From Anaerococcus sp. (GTDB taxonomy: Bacteria > Bacillota > Clostridia > Tissierellales > Peptoniphilaceae): DNA of 52,744 nucleotides. The translations under genes were made by a program, and so were the position numbers. The DNA is taken from the NCBI RefSeq assembly GCF_030825785.1, contig NZ_JAPJPG010000007.1:1-52744 (forward strand), written 5' to 3'. Within the stretch, counting starts at the first letter, position 1. Each line of letters starts with the position of its first letter. The notes beneath the pieces were generated by a model, which made no database searches, had not been told where the DNA came from, and was given only the letters and a program-made list of their open reading frames with translations. This document shows positions 26,077 through 35,160 of the stretch, in pieces.

Positions 26077-27927
26077 CTATCCTTTCAGTCTAAAGTATTT
26101 GTATATTTCTAAAGCTTGTACCTTACCTACCAAGGGAACTTCCATTAAGTCTTCAACACTTGCCTTTTTTATATTTGAAATAGTCCCAAAATGCTTGTAT
26201 AGGTTTTTCCTCGTCTTCTCGCCAACTCCTTTTATATTATCTAGCTCTGATGTCTTCATTGTGTTTTGCATCAACTTTCTGTGGTAGTTGATTGCAAATC
26301 TATGAGCCTCTTCTTGGATTTCATAGATAAGCTTATACACTGGATCTCTTCTGTTAATAGCGATTTCTTCGTTGTTGTAGACTATTGCCCTTGTTGTATG
26401 CTTATCGTCTTTCACAAGGCCTGCAACTTCTATAGATAATCCCAAGCTAGCTATAACTTCTTTTGCTATGGATACCTGTCCCTTTCCTCCGTCCATCAAG
26501 ATCAAATCAGGTAGAGATCCAAAACCTGTTTGGGTATTTCCCTTATCTTTCTCATCTAAGCCTCTCTTAAGCCTCCTTGTGAGAACTTCCCTGTGGGAAG
26601 CGTAATCATCGCTACCTATTACTGTCTTTATCTTAAACTTCCTATATTCCTTAGGAATTGGAATACCTCCTTCAAAGACCACCATTGATCCTACCGAAAG
26701 GACTCCTGAAGTATTGGATATATCGTAACATTCAAGTCTAAATACATCTTTGAGATTTAATATATCCATGAGCTGATTTATTCCTGAAGATTTCTTTCTT
26801 TCTTTTCTTTCAACTCTTTTATCATACTTAATCCTCATATCGAGAGCGTTACGGCTTGCCATATCAACAAGTTCTTTTTTCTTTCCAAGTTTTGGATTGT
26901 GAATATATACCTTAGATTTTTTCTTTCTAGATAAGAATTCGCTAATAGAATCGAGGTCATCTGGCATATATTGAACTAGAATTTCTTTAGGGACATACAT
27001 TATATCTAGGTAAAACTGCTTGATAAATGAAGACATAATATCTGAATCAGTTTCCATAAAATCATTTTTGATTATGAAGTGCTCTCTATCGACAATCTTT
27101 CCCATACGCATAAAGAAAACCTGGATTATGATAGAGTTCATGCCCTTACTCATGGCTATGATATCTACATCATCTCCTCCTGTTTCTGTAACATTCTGTC
27201 TTTCAGAAATCACAGATAAAGCCCTATAGTAATCCCTGTATTTTGCCGCCATCTCAAAATTTAATTCCGCACTCGACTCATCCATCCTTGCGAGAACCCA
27301 ATTTGGAATTTTTTCTGATTTATTCTCTAGAAACTTAACTACATCATCTATATGATCTAAATATCTTTCTTCATCCTCCTTGTCTACACAAGGCCCCTTG
27401 CACTTATGGATGAAATAATTTAGACAGGGCCTATCGAGCCTTGCCCCCTTATCGAAATTTAGATTGCAAGTTCTAAAGGGATAATATAGGTGAAATAAGT
27501 CGATAGCATCATTTACCGCATAGGCGTCAGGAAAGGGCCCGAAGTATCGTTCCCCATCCTTTACAACTTGCCTAACCTTTTTTATTCTAGGATACTTCTC
27601 CTTACAGATTTTAATATAAGGATATTGCTTATCATCTCTTAGAACGATGTTATATCTAGGCCTATTCTTTTTGATTAAATTGCTCTCAAGAACTAAGGCT
27701 TCTACCTCATTTTGAACAATAATGTATTCGAAATGGTCGATATTTTTGACCATGGCAAGGACCTTAGCCCCCTTGTTTTTGTTATTGTCAAAATATTGGC
27801 GCACTCGCCTTTTTAAAGAAATTGCCTTGCCTACATAAATAATTTCGTCACAAGCATTTCGCATTATATAAACGCCAGGTAGATCTGGAAGTTCTTTTAA
27901 CTTATCTTTAATCTTTTTTTTTGTCAA
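26077..27927 (-). CDS. uvrC: Excinuclease ABC subunit C
   Basis: Makes both incisions in nucleotide excision repair. It has 616 residues. The N-terminal GIY-YIG nuclease runs from LPGVYIMRN to YVGKA (residues 16-33). A four-cysteine region near 155-180 (CNLNF, RPCLNY, HKCKGPC) follows. The UVR motif LNFEMAAKYRDYYRAL is near 220, the RNase H-like domain begins ECYDISNTSG near 400, and tandem helix-hairpin-helix motifs end the protein (NIKGVGEKTRKNLYKHFG). It overlaps pepP by four bases. Confidence 0.96.
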   Translation of the reverse strand: MTKKKIKDKLKELPDLPGVYIMRNACDEIIYVGKAISLKRRVRQYFDNNKNKGAKVLAMVKNIDHFEYIIVQNEVEALVLESNLIKKNRPRYNIVLRDDKQYPYIKICKEKYPRIKKVRQVVKDGERYFGPFPDAYAVNDAIDLFHLYYPFRTCNLNFDKGARLDRPCLNYFIHKCKGPCVDKEDEERYLDHIDDVVKFLENKSEKIPNWVLARMDESSAELNFEMAAKYRDYYRALSVISERQNVTETGGDDVDIIAMSKGMNSIIIQVFFMRMGKIVDREHFIIKNDFMETDSDIMSSFIKQFYLDIMYVPKEILVQYMPDDLDSISEFLSRKKKSKVYIHNPKLGKKKELVDMASRNALDMRIKYDKRVERKERKKSSGINQLMDILNLKDVFRLECYDISNTSGVLSVGSMVVFEGGIPIPKEYRKFKIKTVIGSDDYASHREVLTRRLKRGLDEKDKGNTQTGFGSLPDLILMDGGKGQVSIAKEVIASLGLSIEVAGLVKDDKHTTRAIVYNNEEIAINRRDPVYKLIYEIQEEAHRFAINYHRKLMQNTMKTSELDNIKGVGEKTRKNLYKHFGTISNIKKASVEDLMEVPLVGKVQALEIYKYFRLKG

Positions 27928-29693
27928 ATTGCTTTACAACTCTCTTTCAAATATTCTAATTCCGCACCTTCAAGATATGGACTTAACTTTTCAAAACAGT
28001 TCTTGTTATATTCGTTTAGCAAGTCAATCTCATCTCTATTTAGCATTTCAGTCTTAACTGGTCTTGTATCTATTGGAACATAGGTTAGACTTTCAAATTG
28101 ATTAAACTTTCCAAATTCATTTTCCATATCTCTTTTTACATAGGCTTCATTTTCAATTCTTATTCCGTGAGAATTTTCTATATAAAGACCTGGTTCAATT
28201 GATGTAGTCATGTTTTCGACAAATTGGCTATCATCTCTTTCTGAAATTCTTTGTGGTCCTTCATGTACAGTAAGTACAAATCCAACACCGTGGCCTGTTC
28301 CATGGAAGAAGTCCTTTCCTGCTTGCCATAAGGGATATTTTGCTATAGCATCTAATCTTTGGCCATTAGTCTTATCCTTAAATCTTGCCAGAAATAGGCT
28401 TAAGAATGATTTCAACACTAGGGTGTAATCAGTTTTTTCCTGATCGGTAAGCCTTCCCAACGCTACAGTTCTAGTAATATCTGTAGTTCCCTCTTTATAA
28501 TGAGCACCAGAATCGACTAAGATCATCCCCTCGTTTTTGATTGTCTTAGATCCTGTAGCTTGTGGAGCATAGTGTACTATAGCTGCATTTTCCTTATAGC
28601 CTGCTATTGTTTCGAAGGAATCTTCGATGTAGGATTCATCTTCTTTTCTTAAATCTTGGAGTTTCTTGCTTGCTAAAAGCTCGTTTAAATTGCCAGTCTT
28701 TGCCCCAATTTCGAGCCAAGAGAAAAACTTAGTCAAGGCAATACCGTCTTTAATATAGGCCTTTTTGATGTTTTCTATTTCGACATCAGTTTTAATTGCC
28801 TTCATATCAGTTGTTATATTTGTACCGAGACTTACCTTAACATTAGAATTTATACTGTCATATATGGCTACATTTGTTCTCTCAGGGTCTAGGAATATTC
28901 TATTTTTTCCTGCAATATTATTTAGAAGTTTAAAAATAGAATCGTAAGAATATAGTTTCACTCCATTAGCTTCTAGATAATCACTTACTTCTCCAGGAAT
29001 TTTCTCCTCATCAATGCACAAGTAAGCTTCATCCTTGGATATCAAAGAATATGATAAAAGAACAGGATTGTAATCAATATCATTACCCCTAATATTTAAA
29101 AGATAGCAAATATCCTCCGGTGATCCTATAAAGGTATAATCATAATCCCTATCTGCCATGATATTTCTAAGGCGAAGAAGCTTTTGCGATATACTTTCGC
29201 CTGCATACTTATCTTCCATAATCCAAGCCTTGTCTTTTCTTAGGCTAGGTCTATCAGTCCAGATTTGAGAGATGTAATCAACATCAGATACCAAAATCCT
29301 TGCACCCATACTTTCGCTTAGGTCCTTGTAGGCTTTTACTGAGAAGCTTTTACCATCGAAAGCAATTTTCCCAAACTCTCCAATATTTTCATCCAAGTAT
29401 TCGATTAGATTAGGGACACCTTCTACTCCCATTTTCATCAATTTAAACTCAGAATGTTTAAGTTCCTTAGCAGCTTGCAAGAAATACCTGCTATCGGTCC
29501 ATAGAAGTGCATCATCCATAGTTATAAGGGCTGTTCCAGCAGATCCTGTAAAGCCAGTTATAAATTCACGAGTCCTGTAAAAATCAGATAAATATTCTGA
29601 CTGATGTGGATCAGAAGTAGGTACTATATATGCATCTATATTTCTTTCTTTCATTAGATTTCTAAGTTTTTCTAATCGTTCGTTGATATTCAT
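27924..29693 (-). CDS. pepP: Xaa-Pro aminopeptidase (M24B)
   Basis: Cytoplasmic metallopeptidase that removes N-terminal residues preceding proline. At 589 residues it is the long form with two creatinase-like N-terminal domains before the pita-bread catalytic domain. Metal ligands are visible in VDSGAHYKEGTTDITRT (two Asp), GTGHGVGFVLTVHEGP (His), SIEPGLY (Glu) and RIENEAYV (Glu). Peptide use fits an amino-acid-fermenting lifestyle. It heads pepP-uvrC-hprK. Confidence 0.93.
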   Translation of the reverse strand: MNINERLEKLRNLMKERNIDAYIVPTSDPHQSEYLSDFYRTREFITGFTGSAGTALITMDDALLWTDSRYFLQAAKELKHSEFKLMKMGVEGVPNLIEYLDENIGEFGKIAFDGKSFSVKAYKDLSESMGARILVSDVDYISQIWTDRPSLRKDKAWIMEDKYAGESISQKLLRLRNIMADRDYDYTFIGSPEDICYLLNIRGNDIDYNPVLLSYSLISKDEAYLCIDEEKIPGEVSDYLEANGVKLYSYDSIFKLLNNIAGKNRIFLDPERTNVAIYDSINSNVKVSLGTNITTDMKAIKTDVEIENIKKAYIKDGIALTKFFSWLEIGAKTGNLNELLASKKLQDLRKEDESYIEDSFETIAGYKENAAIVHYAPQATGSKTIKNEGMILVDSGAHYKEGTTDITRTVALGRLTDQEKTDYTLVLKSFLSLFLARFKDKTNGQRLDAIAKYPLWQAGKDFFHGTGHGVGFVLTVHEGPQRISERDDSQFVENMTTSIEPGLYIENSHGIRIENEAYVKRDMENEFGKFNQFESLTYVPIDTRPVKTEMLNRDEIDLLNEYNKNCFEKLSPYLEGAELEYLKESCKAI

Positions 29694-29732
29694 AATTCTC
29701 TCCTTAAAATCTTAAAGTAATCATCTAAATCT

Positions 29733-29761
29733 ATTATACTAATAATAATCTCTTTACATAA
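29733..29761 (-). promoter_or_regulatory. Possible pepP promoter
   Basis: TATAAT at 29733-29738 on the minus strand, with a poor TTATGT at spacing 17. About 40 bases precede the pepP ATG, with AAGGAGAG as the ribosome site. Confidence 0.45.
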
Positions 29762-29821
29762 TTAATTTGAAAAAAGAGATTAAACAAGTAACTATTAGCA
29801 ATAATTCATCTTATATTCTGA

Positions 29822-29849
29822 TTGATATTTCTCTTAAAACAATTATAAT
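29822..29849 (+). promoter_or_regulatory. ychF promoter
   Basis: TTGATA (29822-29827), 16-base spacer, TATAAT (29844-29849). The ychF ATG follows 41 bases on, preceded by TGGAGTG. Confidence 0.65.
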
Positions 29850-29890
29850 ATAATCATTGCAAAAATAAAAAAAGTGGATGGAGTGATTAA

Positions 29891-30988
29891 ATGAAATTAG
29901 GAATAGTAGGCTTGCCTAATGTTGGAAAATCAACATTATTCAACGCCATTACCAAAGCAGGTGCGCTTATTGCCAACTATCCATTTGCGACTATAGATCC
30001 AAATGTTGGTCTTGTAAATGTACCTGATCAAAGACTAGAAGTTCTATCAGAAATGAGCTCTAGCAAAAAGATAGTTCCAGCAGTTGTAGAGTTTTATGAT
30101 ATTGCAGGGTTAGTAAAGGGTGCTTCCAAGGGTGAAGGACTTGGAAATAAGTTCTTATCTAATATTAGAGAAACAGAAGCAATAGTTGAAGTTTTAAGAT
30201 GCTTTGATGATGCTAATGTAACCCACGTTGATGGATCAGTTGACCCACTAAGAGATATTGAAACTATAAATCTTGAATTGATTTTCTCTGATCTTGAACT
30301 TGTAGATAAGGTCTTAGAAAAAAGAAAAAAGGTCGCAAGAAGTGATAAGAGCGTAAGAAGTGAAGTTGAGCTTCTAGAAAGAATTAAGGAAGTTCTTGAA
30401 GAAGGCAAATCCGCAAGAATATTAGACTTAAATGAGGACGAAAATAAAATGCTTAGAGCCTATCAGCTTCTTTCTACCAAACCAATCATATATGTATGTA
30501 ATGTAAATGAAGAAGACGCCGCAAATAATGGTAAGGGTAATCCTTATGTAGAGAAGGTTCGTGAGTTTGCAAAAAGTGAAGGAGCCGAAGTTTCTGTAGT
30601 TTCAGCTAAAATAGAGCAAGAAATTTCCGAAATTGAAGATGAAGAAGAGAGAGCAGAGTTCTTAGCTATGCTTGGACTTGAAGAATCTGGTACAGATAAG
30701 GTAATCAAGGATTCATATAAGACACTAAACCTAATGTCCTTTTTGACGACTGGAGAAATGGAAACAAGAGCTTGGACTATAGCAAATGGTACCAAGGCAG
30801 TAGATGCTGCTGGCAAAATCCATTCTGATATATCAAGAGGATTTATCAAGGCAGAAATCGTCTCTTATGATGACTTGGTAGAATCTGGTTCAATACACAA
30901 GGCACAAGAAAAAGGTCTACTAAGGCAAGAAGGAAAAGATTACATCATGCAAGATGGGGATGTAGTCAACTTTAAGTTTAATGTATAG
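29891..30988 (+). CDS. ychF: Redox-regulated ATPase YchF
   Basis: Obg-family P-loop protein that prefers ATP and associates with ribosomes; it is linked to oxidative-stress responses. It has 365 residues. The G1 loop is GLPNVGKST at residues 6-14, G3 is DIAGLVKGAS near 70, and a coiled-coil insertion follows (VLEKRKKVARSDKSVRSEVELLE, written here in parts: VLEKRKKVAR, SVRSEVELLE). The C-terminal TGS domain holds MSFLTTGEMETRAWTI and ends GDVVNFKFNV. It overlaps the longest reading of tdk; the preferred tdk start lies seven bases after its stop. Confidence 0.96.
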   Translation: MKLGIVGLPNVGKSTLFNAITKAGALIANYPFATIDPNVGLVNVPDQRLEVLSEMSSSKKIVPAVVEFYDIAGLVKGASKGEGLGNKFLSNIRETEAIVEVLRCFDDANVTHVDGSVDPLRDIETINLELIFSDLELVDKVLEKRKKVARSDKSVRSEVELLERIKEVLEEGKSARILDLNEDENKMLRAYQLLSTKPIIYVCNVNEEDAANNGKGNPYVEKVREFAKSEGAEVSVVSAKIEQEISEIEDEEERAEFLAMLGLEESGTDKVIKDSYKTLNLMSFLTTGEMETRAWTIANGTKAVDAAGKIHSDISRGFIKAEIVSYDDLVESGSIHKAQEKGLLRQEGKDYIMQDGDVVNFKFNV

Positions 30989-30995
30989 GGATACT

Positions 30996-31601
30996 ATGAA
31001 AAAGCAAGGAAGATTAATCGTCCACACAGGCTCCATGTTTTCAGGAAAAACAACCTCCCTTTGGAGAGAGCTTTATAGGATGAGAATAGCGAATTATAAA
31101 ATCGTAGCCTTTAAACCATCGATTGATAATAGAGATGACGAAAAGAAAATTGTAAGCCACGATAACTTAGAATTGGACGCTCATAAGGTCGAAAACCTAA
31201 AAGAAATCTTAACCTACGCTAAAAATAATGATATAGATTGTATAGGAATTGATGAATTACAATTCTTCCCTAATGATCCTAGCGAAGTTATAGAAATATT
31301 CAACGAACTAATGGCAATGAAGATTACTATAGTTGTATCAGGACTTGATATGGACTATAAGACTCAACCATTTGAGATTATAAAAGAAATCATGCCTATA
31401 GCAGACGAGCTAGTAAAGCATCACGCAATTTGCGCTTCATGCGGTGAAGATGCTTGGGCCTCTTACAGAAAGACCTCAGATGAATCTCGTATCCAAATTG
31501 GATCAAAAGACTTATACGAACCTTTGTGCAGATCTTGTTATAACAAAAAAATGAAAGAAAAAGAAAAATACAAAAACCAAATATCTTTAGAAGATATGTA
31601 A
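30996..31601 (+). CDS. tdk: Thymidine kinase
   Basis: Salvages thymidine to dTMP. It has 201 residues from the preferred start at 30996, which has AGGGA upstream. An ATG at 30981 inside the ychF end has no site. The P-loop is GSMFSGKTT. The DELQFF motif is Walker B-like. The zinc site has CASCGEDAW and a later CRSC pair. The lasso loop contains YEPLCRSCY. It follows ychF as a two-gene plus-strand operon and ends in a two-way terminator. Confidence 0.95.
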   Translation: MKKQGRLIVHTGSMFSGKTTSLWRELYRMRIANYKIVAFKPSIDNRDDEKKIVSHDNLELDAHKVENLKEILTYAKNNDIDCIGIDELQFFPNDPSEVIEIFNELMAMKITIVVSGLDMDYKTQPFEIIKEIMPIADELVKHHAICASCGEDAWASYRKTSDESRIQIGSKDLYEPLCRSCYNKKMKEKEKYKNQISLEDM

Positions 31602-31626
31602 AAGCACGGCCCTATGCCGTGCTTTT
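31600..31626. terminator. Two-way terminator between tdk and map
   Basis: Eleven-base-pair perfect stem (AAAAGCACGGC with GCCGTGCTTTT, loop of five). It gives a U tract on either strand and separates the convergent tdk and map genes. The tdk stop codon overlaps its first bases. Confidence 0.9.
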
Positions 31627-31627
31627 A

Positions 31628-32446
31628 CTATAGATTATTTCTTTTTTTATAATTTTCTATAAAGTCCAGGTCCTCTTCTGTTAACTTGAACTTATCTTGA
31701 TCGGTTATTATTTCTGGACCGTCTTCATGGATTATTAGTTGGTGTTCGAATTGTGAGCATTTAGAACCATCTCTTGTTCTTGCGGTCCAACCGTTATCAT
31801 CAACTTTCATCTTCCAATCACCAGCTGCAATCATTGGCTCAATAGTAAATACCATGCCAGCTTCGATTCTAGGTCCTCTTCCTGCCTTTCCGTAGTGAGG
31901 AACTTGTGGATCTTCGTGCATTTCCTTGCCTATTCCATGACCTATAAAGTCTCTTATAACAGAAAATCCATTCTCATCTTCAACATATTCTTGAATAGCA
32001 GCTCCGATATCCCCTATTCTATTTCCAACAACAGCGGCCTCTATTCCTCTTTTTAGACATTCTAGATCGACATCAACTAATCTTTGATCTTCTTCACTCA
32101 TATTTCCAATTGTATAAGTCCAGCAAGAATCAGCAAGACCACCGTCAAGGTCTATTACATTATCTATTGAAACAATATCTCCTTCTTGGAGAACATAATC
32201 TGTTGGGTAGCCGTGGCATATTTCATCATTTACTGAAATACATAGAGTAAATGGAAAACCACCATAACCTAGTTGGGCAGGGATTGCCTTCTTGTGTTTT
32301 GTAATAAACTCATTGGCAAATTTATCAAGGTCAAGAGTTGTTACTCCTTCTCTAATAACTTCTCTTATAGCTAAATGAGTTTGGCAGAGAATTTCTGCTG
32401 CAGCTCTCATTTTTTCAAAATCTTTTTCTGTATATAATCTTATCAA
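31628..32446 (-). CDS. map: Methionine aminopeptidase, TTG start
   Basis: Removes the initiator methionine from new proteins. All five metal ligands are visible: SIDNVIDLDGGLADSCW (two Asp), GHGIGKEMHEDPQVPHYG (His), FTIEPM (Glu) and FEHQLI (Glu). I place the start at TTG, position 32446. AAGGAG lies six bases upstream of it, and the protein then begins MIRLYTEKDFEKM, matching the usual MIKIKTxxEIEKM start. An ATG five codons earlier (32461) has no ribosome site, and the AAGGAG would lie within its own codons 2-3. The protein has 272 residues. Confidence 0.92.
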   Translation of the reverse strand: MIRLYTEKDFEKMRAAAEILCQTHLAIREVIREGVTTLDLDKFANEFITKHKKAIPAQLGYGGFPFTLCISVNDEICHGYPTDYVLQEGDIVSIDNVIDLDGGLADSCWTYTIGNMSEEDQRLVDVDLECLKRGIEAAVVGNRIGDIGAAIQEYVEDENGFSVIRDFIGHGIGKEMHEDPQVPHYGKAGRGPRIEAGMVFTIEPMIAAGDWKMKVDDNGWTARTRDGSKCSQFEHQLIIHEDGPEIITDQDKFKLTEEDLDFIENYKKRNNL

Positions 32447-32463
32447 TTCTAACTCCTTCATTA

Positions 32464-32485
32464 AAATAAGGACGCTTGAGCGCCC
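32464..32485 (-). terminator. Probable terminator after the nitroreductase gene
   Basis: Six-base-pair stem GGGCGC with GCGTCC (one G-U) and TCAA tetraloop on the minus strand, then TTATTTTAA. It lies between the nitroreductase stop and the map start. The U tract is interrupted, so strength is uncertain. Confidence 0.55.
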
Positions 32486-32491
32486 ATTATT

Positions 32492-33289
32492 CTATAAATT
32501 CTTACTTGCAATATAGATATATTCCTTCCCATCAACAACTGGTTCGATGTCCCACTTGCTATTAGATGAAATTGTCTTTCCTAATTCGTCAATATAATAC
32601 ATTATTATACCAGCATCTATTAAATTTACATCGCCTGCATAGTCTTTGATATAGATTGAAAGTTTATCATCTTCTATTAGGAATCTCCATGGTTGAGCAT
32701 TGTATGCTGATGGAGCGTATTTCGCATAATCAAAGATGCTACTAAGGCCTCTTTGCTCTAAATCTTCATCACTTGCAGGATTGTCAAAGCTATCGATATA
32801 TACCAAGTCAGAGTTTGCTAGTCTATCATAGTATTTGTGTTCTCTAACTGTTTCATCTATTGGATAACCTATAGCTAAGAGTATTGAAACATCGCCTTCT
32901 GTATAGTTGAAGGCAGATTTTTTGATATCCTCTTCTACCTCACTTACTGTAATCCAGCAATTACCAAGATTAAGTTCATTTAATTTAGTGATGAGCTCTT
33001 CTGTTGCGTAAGCGGCCTTGACATAGGTCTCTTTTTTGTCATTTAGAGTATTCAAAGCAATGTAGCTTGGAGCCTTAATCATAACTCCCTTGTAGCCAGC
33101 GAGGCCTTGGAGTTTTTGATAAACTTCATCACCATCTGTTAGTAGTAAGAATTTGATGTCTTCTTTTCCATGTTCTACAGCAGAAGCTTCCATTTCTTTA
33201 TTTAATTCTTCTACTACTTTGTTTGATAAATTATCTTCTTTAAAGTCTCTAGTTGATGTTCTTGATTTCAAAAAATTTTGTGTAAGCAT
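32492..33289 (-). CDS. Nitroreductase-family protein (TM1586-like)
   Basis: A 265-residue FMN-dependent nitroreductase-fold protein. It begins with the family start FLKSRTSTRDFK, and contains a second half with AKYAPSAYNAQPWRFLI, so it looks like a fused two-lobe member (putative TM nitroreductase family, Pfam PF14512). The ATG at 33289 is preferred because GGGGGA lies five bases upstream; the in-frame ATG at 33301 has no site. Substrate is unknown. It diverges from the helicase gene across 77 bases. Confidence 0.82.
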   Translation of the reverse strand: MLTQNFLKSRTSTRDFKEDNLSNKVVEELNKEMEASAVEHGKEDIKFLLLTDGDEVYQKLQGLAGYKGVMIKAPSYIALNTLNDKKETYVKAAYATEELITKLNELNLGNCWITVSEVEEDIKKSAFNYTEGDVSILLAIGYPIDETVREHKYYDRLANSDLVYIDSFDNPASDEDLEQRGLSSIFDYAKYAPSAYNAQPWRFLIEDDKLSIYIKDYAGDVNLIDAGIIMYYIDELGKTISSNSKWDIEPVVDGKEYIYIASKNL

Positions 33290-33366
33290 TATTTCCCCCA
33301 TCTATTATTTTCTTCTTCTTATATTTTAACATATATTTAAAGAAATTAATATGATAAAATATAGAT

Positions 33367-35160
33367 ATGAAACTAACTAGCCAACAATATTTAGCCTTAA
33401 AGCACAAAGATGGTCCGATTTTGGTTCTTGCTGGCCCTGGAGCAGGAAAAACTACCATGCTTTTGGAAAGAATAAACTTTCTTTCAGAAACAGTTGATCC
33501 AAAGCACATCCTTACCATAACCTTCTCTAAAGCCCAGGCCCTAGATATGAAAGAAAGATATAAGTCCTCAAAAACAAATTTTATGACCATTCATGCCTTT
33601 TGCTATCTAATTATAAGAAATTATCTCAAACAAAATAATAGGAATCTAAGACTATTGGAATCCGATGACCTCTATAATAAATACGATTTGATTAGTAAGA
33701 TTTATTTTAATATCAATAATAAAAAAATATCAAAAGAAGATCTCAATGAGTTTTTTAGATTAACTTCTTATATGAAAAATGCAATGATAGATGAAACTTT
33801 TCTATTAGATTCAAAGATTACAAACTGTCTTCAAATATATAGGGCCTATGAGAATTTTAAAATAAGAAATTTCTATATAGATTTTGATGATATGCAAGTT
33901 ATAGCTCTTAAGCTAATTGAAAATGATCCAAGACTTTTACGTTCTATTAGGAATAAATATAAGCATATACAAGTAGACGAAGGACAAGATACTTCCTTAA
34001 TTCAATTTAAAATTATAGAAAAAATCTCAGCTCCCTTAAATAACTTGATGATAGTAGCTGATGATGACCAGTCGATATACTCCTTTAGAGCTGCCAATGT
34101 AGCCTACTTACTCAATTTAAAAAGCAAATACTCAAATTTAAAAATCGTAGAGATGACGGAAAACCACAGATCTTCAAGAAAGATAGTAAATCTATCCAAG
34201 GCTTTTATAGATATTAATCAAGATCGTTATCCTAAGGATTTGTTCACTAAAAATGATTTTTTGGGACAAATATCAATCAAAAGTCTAAGAAACGTAAAAG
34301 ATCAATACAAATTTATCATAGAAAATATGAATCAAGGAGAAAAAAATTCAATTTTATTTAGGAATAATATCAAAGCAGTAAACATTATTTCTTTTCTAAT
34401 GGAAGATGATATCGACTTTTCTATAAATATTTCTAGTCTCGATTTCTTTGAGTCAAAAATTATAGATGATTTATTTAATATTATTGAATTTTCTGATGAT
34501 TTTGATAGGCTCGACCTTTTTTGCGAGATTTATTATAAGATGGGGACTTTTCTTAAGAAAAAAGAAGTAGATAGGCTCTCCTTTAAGGCTATTAATAAAA
34601 ATGTCTTTGAAGCCCTTTATGAACTGAATCTGGAAGATTACAAGATCGAAACCCTAGTCCAAAAGGAAAAACAATTAAAACACATAAGAAATCTAAGTCT
34701 TGATAAGAAGATATCCTATATTTATAAATATATGGACTACAAGTCATATATATCAAATTTCAGTAAGAAATACAGGGAAGAAGTCGTAAATAAAGACCTC
34801 TTCGTTGAATCAATGGTTAATTTTACAAAAAATTTAAAAACTATAGAAGACTTTTATAACAAGAAAGACAAGCTTTATAAGAAGCTCTCATCTTCTAATT
34901 CTGACTTGATCCTTTCAAGCATCCATAAGTCTAAGGGCTTGGAATATGATAATGTCTTTGTAATCAACATGGTAAAAAACGAGTTTCCTATCATAGTTGA
35001 TAATGAAGATATTGTAAATAAAATCGAAGAAGAAAGAAGGGTTATGTATGTTGCCATGACTAGAGCTAAGAAAAATCTCCATATCCTAACAATAAAAAAG
35101 AGGGGATCAGAAAAGCTATCCCCCTCAATCTTCTTTACTCAAATCAAAGGCTTACTCTAG
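33367..35160 (+). CDS. UvrD/PcrA-like superfamily I helicase
   Basis: DNA helicase of 597 residues, shorter than PcrA or UvrD (about 720). Motif I is LAGPGAGKTTM near residue 20. Motif II is VDEGQDTS, motif III is VADDDQSIYSFRAA, motif IV region is NHRSSRKIV, and motifs V-VI include SSIHKSKGLEYDNVFVI and RRVMYVAMTRAKKNLHIL. The shortened 1B/2B subdomains and missing C-terminal RNA polymerase-binding tail suggest a repair helicase distinct from PcrA. A stand-alone plus-strand gene; its last nine bases overlap the end of folC on the other strand. Confidence 0.9.
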   Translation: MKLTSQQYLALKHKDGPILVLAGPGAGKTTMLLERINFLSETVDPKHILTITFSKAQALDMKERYKSSKTNFMTIHAFCYLIIRNYLKQNNRNLRLLESDDLYNKYDLISKIYFNINNKKISKEDLNEFFRLTSYMKNAMIDETFLLDSKITNCLQIYRAYENFKIRNFYIDFDDMQVIALKLIENDPRLLRSIRNKYKHIQVDEGQDTSLIQFKIIEKISAPLNNLMIVADDDQSIYSFRAANVAYLLNLKSKYSNLKIVEMTENHRSSRKIVNLSKAFIDINQDRYPKDLFTKNDFLGQISIKSLRNVKDQYKFIIENMNQGEKNSILFRNNIKAVNIISFLMEDDIDFSINISSLDFFESKIIDDLFNIIEFSDDFDRLDLFCEIYYKMGTFLKKKEVDRLSFKAINKNVFEALYELNLEDYKIETLVQKEKQLKHIRNLSLDKKISYIYKYMDYKSYISNFSKKYREEVVNKDLFVESMVNFTKNLKTIEDFYNKKDKLYKKLSSSNSDLILSSIHKSKGLEYDNVFVINMVKNEFPIIVDNEDIVNKIEEERRVMYVAMTRAKKNLHILTIKKRGSEKLSPSIFFTQIKGLL

